The notes under the pieces are model-generated. The model saw only the letters and a list, made by a program, of their open reading frames with translations. It made no database searches and was not told the DNA's origin. The position numbers and the translations under genes were made by a program. From Carnegiea gigantea (taxonomy: Eukaryota > Streptophyta > Magnoliopsida > Caryophyllales > Cactaceae): a DNA stretch of 64,000 nt. The stretch covers positions 499,501-563,500 of the forward strand of contig JAKOGI010000426.1 of NCBI GenBank assembly GCA_029747015.1. Direction: 5' to 3'. Of the stretch, positions 24,768 to 33,898 are shown one piece after another (positions within the stretch are counted from its first letter, which is position 1; every line of letters begins with the position of its first letter).

Positions 24768-26594
24768 TGATTTGGGAATAATCTGATGTATGTGTGGGTG
24801 GTAAGTGATCCAAATTACCAAATCAAACTCAAACTCAAAAACAAACCAAAGTGAAAAGAGAAATGAAAGATGGATGGAATGGAAGAAGATCTTCAACACA
24901 CAAAAAAAGGATAGAATAAGATCTTGCAATTGAGATAATCCTTCACGGAGCCACTCAATGGCTTGATCTTGGGCTAATTCTCTTGTCTTAACCGAGGAAT
25001 CACCCCAATGGAGAAGATAGAGAACCTAGAACACCACTTGAATTTGCCACAATTCAAGATATAGAACTAGGAATTTTAGATGCACTTTTGAGAAACACAC
25101 TCAAATTACATGTATTGCTTTTGGAATTGGAGTACAAGCTGAATGACAAGCATCACACGCTCCTCCCCTTTTATAAGCTCAGCAAAAGACAACCAAAAGA
25201 CTCAATAACTCCTAACAATTAAAACTAGCTAATGAAAAGTCTAAGTAAAATGAAAAGACTCATCATAAAAGGGGTAGGGGAGGTTACAAGGAATATTCTA
25301 GGATTTCTACAGCTGATTATTCCCATCTAGAAGCATCTAAAACGTGCACAATATCAGCCACACAATCACATGTAACCAAAGACTCTTCATATTCCCAGAA
25401 TTAATCCTTGTAGTTGCTTCAACTTCAACAGAGTATATCTTCCAGAATCCTCGGTCAAAACATGCGTTCTTGGGCTTGCTAGAAAGCCATCGAAGTCCAT
25501 TTTCTAGAATGGGCTCATTTGCTCCATTTGGATAAGCGGTGTAAAAGTTATGGCCCAAACAATGCACCTATCTCAGACTGGACTAGATCAAAATAATGTA
25601 CCTTTGAGTGATATTTAGCCCAACCAAACCCAAATTAAACATAATTGGGCTTGTTTGAAAGCTGAGATCTTAAACTTCAAAACTATGTGGAGCCTCAAGT
25701 TGTGGGACCACTTTAGCTAGGCCAAAAGTGCACACAAAAATCGGAAAATTTTGGGATGAAGGCGGCATTACCTCTTCGGGCATGAACGCCAATTTCCGGC
25801 AAAGTTTTGCAACTTCTTTCACTTCTTGAAGCTTGAGTGAGTCCTCCTTGGGTTGAGCTTGATGGTCCTTGGGCTTCTCATGATGGTCTCCATCATTATT
25901 GAAATGCAAGGTACTCTTGATCCCCATTTGGAAAACCCGTTTGGAAAAGGCACTTTGAAGTTCAAATAAAACTCCATAACGTGTCTTTTGCTATGAAATT
26001 CAAATATTGGAACTAAAGAAGGGCCTTGCCATGCATGAATTTGTATGGAGCTTACCTCCCATGAAGTTGAGTTGAAAGAATGAAAATGATACCCTTAAAA
26101 ATATACATCATAATCTGACTATTCTCAAAAAGGCTTAGTTTCTCCCAGATCACAAACCAGGCCCCTACGAGGGTATTGGGCCCAAAGAGATTCCATTAGG
26201 ATTGCCCAGGGGCCCCTGGTTACTCAAGGGCCTAGAGCGCGACCCTTGGGGCCTCCTCTGGACCCGAATGCACAGAGACCGGTGGCCCATACTGATATTG
26301 CAGGTAAAATTACTATTCTACCCTTTCCCGAGGAGGCTATAAATAATGTCTTGTTTTCCATGGGAAAAAGGTGGGTTGAATCATCATTATACTCCCTTCA
26401 GTCCTGTGGACTTAAACATTATACTTACTTGACTGTCGGAGAGGCGCCCCCGGTCCACAACCCGGGGATTGCCCTTTTTGCAGGTCGGGTGCCATCGCGC
26501 CAAGGTCGGCGGAGTGTTGACTTCCAGCCGTCAGATAAACCCGTCCCTTTGATCCACGTCCTCAATTATATCTCAAAGGTTTTCTCCGAAATCA
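24768..26594 (+). repeat. Element D: 5' LTR, interrupted
   Basis: The first 16 bases are at 24768-24783; the LTR continues at 26111 after a 1327-bp insertion. Without the insertion and its duplication it is about 495 bp, against 509 bp for the 3' LTR, which has a short extra stretch near 39990. TATA box CTATAAATAAT at about 26337. A TTGCCCTTTTTGCAGGT word near its 3' end is shared with element E. Confidence 0.93.
24784..26110 (-). mobile_element. Solo LTR (1327 bp) inserted in the 5' LTR of element D
   Basis: Its ends TGATGTAT...ATACATCA are a perfect 8-bp inverted pair, flanked by the perfect 5-bp duplication TAATC (24779-24783 and 26111-26115). Removing it and one TAATC restores the sequence seen in the 3' LTR of D (TGATTTGGGAATAATCTGACT). 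A TATA box (TATAAAAGG, minus) at 25167-25175 sets the orientation. No internal retrotransposon sequence remains, so this is a solo LTR left by LTR-LTR recombination. A minus-strand frame of 85 codons (25670-25927, containing KLQEVKEVAKLCRKLAFMPE) lies in U3 and is of unknown significance. The parent family was not identified; the length suits a gypsy element. Confidence 0.9.
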
Positions 26595-26597
26595 GAT

Positions 26598-26614
26598 TGG
26601 CGCCGTCTGTGGGA
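26598..26614 (+). promoter_or_regulatory. Element D primer-binding site
   Basis: TGGCGCCGTCTGTGGGA, four bases after the LTR end CA at 26594. This is the PBS form typical of Tat-group elements and is shared with element E. Confidence 0.9.
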
Positions 26615-26627
26615 GGTGACAGTAGCG

Positions 26628-28180
26628 ATGGTGGTAAGCGAAACAACACGAGCCCGGACCCGTAAGGATAAGGCCCCGGCCCTTGACATCTCTGCTTTGC
26701 CCATGGTTGAGGACGATTCTGAGAGCTCCCAAGCGAGCCCTTGAGCGCCCCGTACGTCACCCCCAGCGCGTGATGCATACATTACGGTGGACGCACTCAA
26801 GAGTCTTATGTCTACTATGGCCGACGCTATCACCCGTCAGGTGACCGAACAAGTCAAGAGGGTCATGGAGGTAACAGGCTCAGCCAGGCCGGTCCATGGC
26901 GAGGAAACCTCCCACCGACCGGAAGGGATGCCGTCCCTTCACCCCGTGGAGTCTGGCCGGAAGGGGATGCGGACAGATAGAAGTAAGCGGCCTCTTCCTG
27001 GGCGGCAAGCAGCGGCGAAACTCGTCGCTTGATCTGCATGAGAGAGAACAACACTCTCGGCGACCGCCTCTACCCCCTACGCAACGCACTTCCGGCGAAC
27101 TGCTTGGCTTCGGAGCCGGAGCAGACTTCAGGGCCGAGGAGAGAGTACTCAAGCGTGCGCTGCCTCAACCCAGCGAGTTGCGCCTGCTGTGATCGTACAT
27201 GCAGGCCGCCTCCAAGAGGGACGCGCGGACAGAAGATACCCCGGACAGACCATTCTCCCCCCGCGATACCGCGGTACGGCAGGGATAAAAGCCCTTCACT
27301 GGTTGAGGTCGAACGGTACCTGGACATCCCCATCAAGGTGTCGGGCACCGCCGCTCGGCCAACAGCACTACCCTTCTCGACCCCGTTTGGCGCCAGGGTC
27401 ATCAACGCCCCACGCTACAGAAAAGTCAAAATGCCGACTGTGGAACTCTACGACGGGACCACAGACCTAGAGGAGCACCTGGGTGTTTATAAAGCCCAAA
27501 TGTACGTGTAAGATGTGGATGACGCGTCCCACTATCGATACTTCCCCGCCACCCTAAAAGGAGTGGCGCAGTCTTGGTTTAACGATTTTGCCCCGGGGAG
27601 CATAACCTGCTTCCAAGACCTAGCTGACAAGTTCGTCAGTCAGTTCATCGCTAGCCGCAAGGAAAGGCAGACCAGCATCCACCTCTCGAAGATTAAACAA
27701 GGGCCGCAGGAGTCTCTCGCCGAGTTCGTCAAACGCTTCCATCAAGAGGCGGTGCGAATCCCTGACCTGGAAGACCGGGTAGCATACACCACTTTCTTGA
27801 ATGGCCTTAAGAGTGACCGCTTCAAGTTCTCCCTAACAGAGAAGAAGGAGACAACGCTGGCGGAGGCCCTAAGAAAGGCTGCGGATTTCATCCGAGCCAC
27901 CGAGATTTGAGCGGACAGTGCAGACGCCCCGAAGAAAACGAAGAACCCAGGGGACCGAGGCTTTAGTCGTGGCGAAAGGAACCCAGCCCCCCGAGACAGG
28001 AGAATACAATTCGATGCACCTGACCCGCGGTTTACAGCAGATGCACGAAGCATCCTCATGGAAGTCCGCAAACATCCGATGCTACATCGGCCTCCCCCTA
28101 TGACGGCGCCCCCCGACCTCAGAACGTACCGAAGTACTGTGACTTTCATCAGTAGAACGGGCACACCACAACCGAATGTC
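26628..28180 (+). pseudogene. Element D: degenerate gag
   Basis: ATG at 26628 gives MVVSETTRARTRKDKAP, homologous to the element E start MVVSEATRARTRRDKAP. A TGA stops this frame near 26742, where E keeps Arg. After a frameshift near 27030 the gag core follows: INAPRYRKVKMPTVELYDG, a TAA near 27511, then YFPATLKGVAQSWFNDFAPG, DKFVSQFIASRKERQTSIHL and QGPQESLAEFVKRFHQEAVR (27515-27910). A C-x2-H-x4-H-x4-C-like tail (KYCDFHQ-stop-NGHTTTECRELK) closes it near 28130-28200. This is the Tat-type Retrotrans_gag domain that forms particles. Stops sit where Arg or Gln codons are expected, as after deamination of CG or CA cytosines. Confidence 0.88.
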
Positions 28181-28185
28181 GAGAG

Positions 28186-28880
28186 TTGAAGAAATCCCTT
28201 CATGAGTTAGCAGACAAGGGACAAATTGATCGGTTTTTGAAAAGGGGGCCGCGATTCCTTCGGCAAGAACACGAGTGGGCCCCTCCGTCGCCGCGAGTTA
28301 AGGAGTGTTCCACAGAGGCTGTGGCTACTATAACGGGCGGCTATGCGACTGATATAACTCGGGCGGCGTGGAAAGCCAAACTTAGGACCGCGCAGCAAGT
28401 CCTGACCGTAGAACAGGGATCATACATCCCGGCGCCCACTATGGTGTTCGGAGGGAAGGACACCCTGCGATTCGCTTCCCCCCATAAAGACCCTCTAGTG
28501 GTCGAGATGAAGATCGCCAGTGCAATTGTGCGGCGAATCCTAGTCGATACGGGCAGTTCCGTAGATATCATAACCTGGGATTGCTTGAAAAAGCTCACGC
28601 CCTGGGGCGTGACATCGTCCCCATGACCAATCCAATCTTAGGCTTCGGAGGGCAGGAGGTCCACCCCTCGGCGACGATTCGACTCCCGGTACATTTTGGC
28701 GACAAAACCAGATTTAAAAGCCTTGAGGTTGACTTTCTGGTAGTCGATGTACCCACGGCCTACAATGTAATCATTAGCCGGCCAACCCTCCACCGAGTGA
28801 GGGTCGTTGTGGCCCCATACCTCGTTCAGCTTCAATTCAAAACAGATGACGGTGGCGTTGGAGAGCTTCGTGAAGACTAG
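28186..28880 (+). pseudogene. Element D: aspartic protease
   Basis: The first part (28186-28626) runs from the gag tail through PAPTMVFGGKDTLRF to IVRRILVDTGSSVDIITWDC, with the intact DTG catalytic motif near 28543. A one-base frame change near 28600 leads to the second part, which contains PMTNPILGFGGQEVHPSATI, FLVVDVPTAYNVIISRPTLH and VAPYLVQLQFKTDDGGVGEL, the flap and C-terminal half of plant Tat proteases. It processes Gag-Pol. Active-site residues are kept but the frame is broken. Confidence 0.88.
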
Positions 28881-28883
28881 CGG

Positions 28884-30980
28884 ATGGCCCGGGAATGCTA
28901 CTTGGTCAGCATAAAACCCCTCCTCGAACGAACCAGAGAGAGTGGAACCCTAGGACTGCATCCCACAGAGAAGCGGGCAAAGGCCGGGCCGCCTGCTCTG
29001 GCCCCAGAGGCTCTGGTGATCCACACCCTCGCTTCTTCGGAGCCTCCGCGGCCGCGCCCAGAAGTTGTGGATGCCGTAGAACACTTCCCACTCGAGGGAG
29101 AACGATTGGACCGAACGGTGTAACTCGGTCACGACATCGCCGCCGATGGCAGGCAGTCACTAGCTTCCCTCCTACGAGCATACAAAGATGTCTTCGCCTT
29201 CGGACCTGAGAAAATGCCGGGCATTGCCCCAACTGTGATTGAACACCGTTTGAATGCCGACCCTCGGCATAAGCCGGTCGTTCAAGAGAAGCGCCATATG
29301 GGGCCCGAAAGAGCAGCCGCGGCCAACCCCGAGGTTTAGAAATTGCTGAAGGCCTGCTTTGTTCGCGAATGTCATTACCCCGAGTGGATCTCAAATGTGG
29401 TACTGGTCAAGAAGCCAAATGGGACTTAGAGGATGTGCGTGGATTTCATAGACCTTAATAAGGCCTGCCCTAAAGATAGCTACCCCGTACCTAAGATCCA
29501 CAAGCTGGTGGACGCCACAGCTGGTCATGCCTTGCTAAGTTTCATGGACGCGTTCTCGGGATATCACCAGATACCCCTTTGCCTTGAAGATCAAGAGAAG
29601 ACAGCATTCATGACGGACTGTGGCCTCCATTGTTACAAGGTAATGCCTTTCAGCCTCAAGAATGCCGGCACAACGTACCAACGCCTGGTGAATAAACTAT
29701 TCGAGCCCCTCATCGGACAGACCATGGAAGTATATGTAGATGACATGATAGTGAAAAGTAAAGTTGAAGAGGACCACAGTCGCGATCTGCAGAAGACGTT
29801 TGAGATACTTCCGGCATTTAAGATGAAGCTCAACCCGAAGAAATGTGTTTTCGGGGTTCGGTCCAGAAAATTCCTCGGTTTCATGATTAGCAATTGCGGC
29901 ATAAAAGCAAATCCAGATAAAATCTAGGCCGTCCTAGATATGAAACTGCCCCGGAACGTGAGAGAGGTGCAGCACCTCACGAGTTGCATAGCGGCACTTG
30001 GACGGTTCATGTCTCGCTCCGCGGACAAATGTCAGCCCTTCTTCTGCCTCCTGTGTCGGCAGAACAATTACAATTGGGATGAGTAGGCGGATGAGGCTTC
30101 TCACGCTCTAAAGACGTACTTGGCTCAACTGCCCAAGATCGTCAGTCCTTCTGAAGGGGAAGTCTTGGTGTTGTATCTAGCTGTGTCAGAGCATACGGTC
30201 AGCGCCATCCTAGTGGCCGAGCGTGCGAAGGAGCAGATACCGGTATATTATCTAAGTCACGCATTGGCAGGAGCCGAAATGAACTATCCCCTTATTGAGA
30301 AATTTGCGTATGCCTTGGTAATGGCCAGTTGAAAGCTTAGGCCGTACTTTGAAGCTCACAAGATCCTGATCTTAACCGACTAGCCCCTAAGGAATGTCTT
30401 GTAGAAATTGGACGCCTCGGGGCACCTACTAAAGTGGGCCGTCCAGCTTTCTCATTACGATTTGGCCTTCGAACCGCAGCGGGCCATCAAAGCTCAGGCC
30501 CTGGCAGACTTTCTAGCCGAAAGCATAGCCCAGTCGGAAAAGAGTCCTAATCACAGCCCTGGCATTTGTATGTCGATGGTTCATCCACAAAAGACGGCAG
30601 TGGGCCAAACTTATCATCGAGAGTCCCACTGGGACACGGTATGAGCACGCCCTCAAGTTCATGTTCAAAGCGTCTAACAATGAGGCTGAGTACGAAGCCC
30701 TCGTCGCAGGGCTAGAACTCTGCTACACTGCGAGTGTTGACCACGTTCAAGCTTTTTCTGATTCCCAGCTCGTTGTCAGCCAACTTAATGGAACATATGA
30801 GGTGAAGGATGAGATTATGGCCGCGTATGTTCGGCGAGTTCGCGAGGCCACGGGACTACTGAAGCACTTCTCTATCACGGACATTCCGCGCTTAGAGAAT
30901 CGACAGGCAGACGCTCTGTCCAAGTTAGCGAGCTCTTCCAAGACGGGAAGCCTAGGAATATCCAGTGGGAGACTTTAACG
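28884..30980 (+). pseudogene. Element D: reverse transcriptase and RNase H
   Basis: One frame covers 28884 to about 30545 with at least seven stops. RT words: WISNVVLVKKPNGT-stop-RMCVDFIDLNKACPKDSYP, SFMDAFSGYHQI, EKTAFMTDCGLHCYKVMPF, EVYVDDMIVKSK with the intact catalytic VDD near 29740, and KCVFGVRSRKFLGFMIS. Next come the connection and first RNase H region, VLYLAVSEHTVSAIL...PVYYLSHAL...EMNYPLIEKFA (30120-30332), then, after a frame change near 30600, a second RNase H domain with KASNNEAEYEALVAGLELCY and AFSDSQLVVSQLNGTYEVKD (30661-30978). A dual RNase H arrangement is a known Tat feature. Several stops fall at Trp or Gln positions. Confidence 0.88.
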
Positions 30981-30995
30981 GAGAGGAGCATCAAC

Positions 30996-32300
30996 TTGCC
31001 CAAGGTGCTTTGGCTAGATAGAAGCCGGACGTGGATGGAACTCATTCGCGCATACCTCTCAGATGGTACGTTGCCCGCGGATGCCAAAGAGGCTGAGAAA
31101 GTGAAAAAGAGGTCCAATTGGTTCATCTTATATGAGGGAATTCTTTACAAGCGATGTTTCGCCTGGCCTCTTCTCCGGTGCGTGACCCCAGCGGATGGAA
31201 GGCAAATATTGGAAGAATTGCACCAAGGCACCTGCAGCTCGTATACGGGAGGCCGTGCACTAGCCGTTACGGCCATACAGACCGGCTACTATGGGCCTAG
31301 TTTGCGGGAGGCCGCAATGACTTTGGTGCGGAGCTGCGACAAGTGTCAGAAGTTCGTGCCTATACAACGAGTACCTTCCACCACCATGACACCGATTGCT
31401 AGTCCCCTCCCATTTACAGCGTGGGGGATGGACATCCTCAGCCCTTTTCCCACAGCCACAGGCCAACGCAAATACCTTTTCATGGCGGTGGACTACTTCA
31501 TCAAGTGGGTCGAGGCCGAGGCCATCACATCCATAAGCACCGCCGAAGTGCGAAAATTCATATGGCGCAATATAATCACCTGGCTCGGCATCCCTCATGC
31601 CATGATCTTCGACAATGGCTGATAATTTGACACTAGCAAGCTCACGGATGGCCGACAATTTGACACTAGCAAGCTCACGGACTACCTCCACAGCTTGGGC
31701 TGCCAAGCCCGCTTCACGGCCGTGGCGCACCCCTAAACTAATGGCCAAGCCAAGGCGGCCAATAAGTCCATCTTGCACGGTTTATAGAAAATGCTTGGCC
31801 ACGCAAAGGGAAAATGAGCAGACGAGCTACATGGCGTCCTATGAAACCTCTGCACAATGGAGAAAACTGCTATAGGAGAAACCCCATTTATGCTCGCCTA
31901 CGATTCTGAGGCTATCCTTCCCGTTGAAGTAGCCCTCCACACTCATCGGTTAGCAGCCTTCCAAGAGACACTCAACAACGCAGCACTCCGAGAAGCCCTT
32001 GATCTTCTTCCCTCTGTTCGCGGTGATGCTCGCCTTCGCGACGAACTTTATAAACTCGGCATTGCGCGGTTACACAATCGCATAGTTAGGCTTCAGCCCA
32101 TTCAAGTTGGTGATCTTGTGCTTCGACGCACGGAGGCTGTTGCCCGAGCAGGTGAGTACGGAAAGTTGACTGCCAATTGGGAGGGTCCTTACAAAGTCAC
32201 CGCACATATCCGCCCTGGCACGTACCAGCTGGAGACTCCTCAGGCTACCCCCATCACTCGGGCCTGGCATAGCAGCAACCTGAGGAAATATCATACTTAA
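30996..32300 (+). pseudogene. Element D: integrase
   Basis: The N-terminal zinc region reads EELHQGTCSSYTGGRALAVT then SCDKCQKF; the second His of the HHCC motif is Tyr here (CSSYTGG where relatives have SHxGG). The catalytic core has WGMDILSPFP (first Asp) and MIFDNG (second Asp) followed by a stop. At 31624-31688 a 33-bp tandem duplication (AATTTGACACTAGCAAGCTC twice) and a frame change disrupt the middle of the core. The C-terminal part, 31857-32300, ends NWEGPYKVTAHIRPGTYQLE...TRAWHSSNLRKYHT, the GPY/F-like tail typical of Tat elements; there is no chromodomain. It inserts the cDNA into the host genome. Confidence 0.9.
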
Positions 32301-32408
32301 GCCTATGATGTTGCTTTCCCTTTCTCTAACATGTACCCAATACACTCTTTGGGGTGACTACCAAGATCAGGGCAATCACTATTTGCATGTTTCTCTACCT
32401 CCTGTACC

Positions 32409-33676
32409 AGCGTTAAGCATGGCTTTAAGGCCGGTCGCTACATCCTTAGCGCCTCCATGGGGTTAAGGGTCCTTGAGCACGGCCTTATGGCTGGTCGCTA
32501 CGCTCTTAGCCCCTCTACGGGCTAAGGGTCCTTGGGCATGGCCTTATGGCCAGTCGCTACACACTTAGCCCCTCTGCGGGGCTAAGGGTCCTTGAGCACG
32601 GCTTTATGGCCGGTCGCTACACGCTTAGCCTCTCCGCGGGCTACGGGTCCCTGAGCACAGCCTTATGGCCAGTCACAGCGCTCTTGGCTCCTCTACGGGC
32701 TAAGGGTCCTTGAGCACGACTTTATGGCCAATCGCTACATCCCTACCCCCTCCGCAGGATAATGGTCCCTTAGTACGGCCTAATGGCCGGTTGCTACACC
32801 CTTGGTCCCTCTGCAGCCTAAGGGTCCCTGAGCACGGCCTTATGGCCGATCGATACATCCTTAGCCCCGCTGCGGGCTAAGGGTCTTTGAGCACGACCTT
32901 ATGGCCGGTCGCTACGCTCTTAGCCCCTCTACGGGCTAAGGGTCCTTAAGCACGACCTTATAGCCGGTCGCTACATCCTTAACCCCTCCGCGTGGCTAAG
33001 GGCCCCTGAGCACGGCCTTATGGCCGGTCGCTACAGCCTTAGCCCCTCCGCGGGCTAAGGGTCCCTGAGCACGGCCATGTGGCCGGTCGCTACACTCTTA
33101 GTGCCTCCGCGGCCTGAGGGTTCCTGAGTACGGCCTTATGGCCGGTCGCTACATCCTTAGCCCCCCCGCGGGCTAAGGGCCTTTCAGCACGGCCTTATGG
33201 CCGGTCGCTACGCTCTTAGCCCCTCTATGGGCCAAGGGTCCTTGAGTACGGCCATATGGCCGGTCACTACATCCTTAGCCCCTTCGCGTGGTAAGGGTCC
33301 TTGAGCACGGCCTTAAGGCCGGTTGCTACATCCTTAGCCCCTCTGCGGGGCTAAGCGTCCTTGAGGGCGGCCTTATAGCCGGTCACAACACGCCTAGCCC
33401 TTCCGCGGGCTAAGGGTCCCTGAGCACGGCCTTATGGCCCGTCGCTACATCCTTAGCCCCTCTGCGGGCTAAGAGTCCTTGAACACGGCCTTATGGCCGG
33501 TCGCTACATCCTTTTAGCCCCTCCGCGGGGCTAAGGGTCCTTGAGCACGGCCTAATGGCCGGTCGCTACACTCTTAGTCCCTCCGCGGGCTATTGGTCCC
33601 TGAGCACGGCCTTATGGCCGGTCGATACATCCTTAGCCCCTCCACATAGGGCTAAGGGTCCTTGAGCACGGCCTTT
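32409..33676 (+). repeat. Element D: hairpin tandem array 1 (~59 bp x ~21)
   Basis: About 21 direct copies of a ~59-60 bp unit, roughly GAGCACGGCCTTATGGCC, GGTCGCTACATCC, TTAGCCCCTCCGCGGGCTAA, GGGTCCTT in order. Each unit has two inverted repeats: CGGCC-TTAT-GGCCG and CTTAGCCCC-n-GGGGCTAAG. Copies vary by substitutions and 1-2 base indels. The array starts about 110 bases after the integrase stop and ends just before the antisense ORF's 3' end. Tandem repeats in the 3' region are established for Tat-group elements. Confidence 0.95.
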
Positions 33677-33808
33677 GCCCTTTCATTTGGAGGCTGCCAT
33701 CATGAGCGTAAAAAGAACTGAAGTGCAAAGCATGAAACGAAAGGGCAAAGTCCAGAACCTTACACAAAAGACAGGCCTGACAGCACGATAAAACGAAGAA
33801 AGCATTCT

Positions 33809-33814
33809 TTCATT
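33809..33814 (-). terminator. Poly(A)-like signal for the antisense ORF
   Basis: AATGAA on the minus strand, 85 bases past the stop codon at 33899. Inferred from position and motif only. Confidence 0.4.
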
Positions 33815-33898
33815 GAGAATAAAGCAAACACCACAATCCTTTATAACCACGTCCGAGACAGGAAACAAAAGCAAGCATGAATGAAAGGGGCTAGGGGA

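Noticed and set aside
24565..24813. Minus-strand 82-codon frame with Tyr/Val/Thr-His runs
   Set aside because: Half of it is the translation of the TG/TA microsatellite and it crosses the boundary of element D.
26573..29394. Long minus-strand frames opposite D gag, protease and RT (up to 162 codons)
   Set aside because: They mirror the GC-rich sense genes, lack motifs or promoters and overlap recognised domains.
32409..33676. Regularly spaced palindromic repeats that look like a CRISPR array
   Set aside because: The units are directly contiguous with no unique spacers, lie inside an LTR element and are shared with element E. This is plant DNA with no cas genes.
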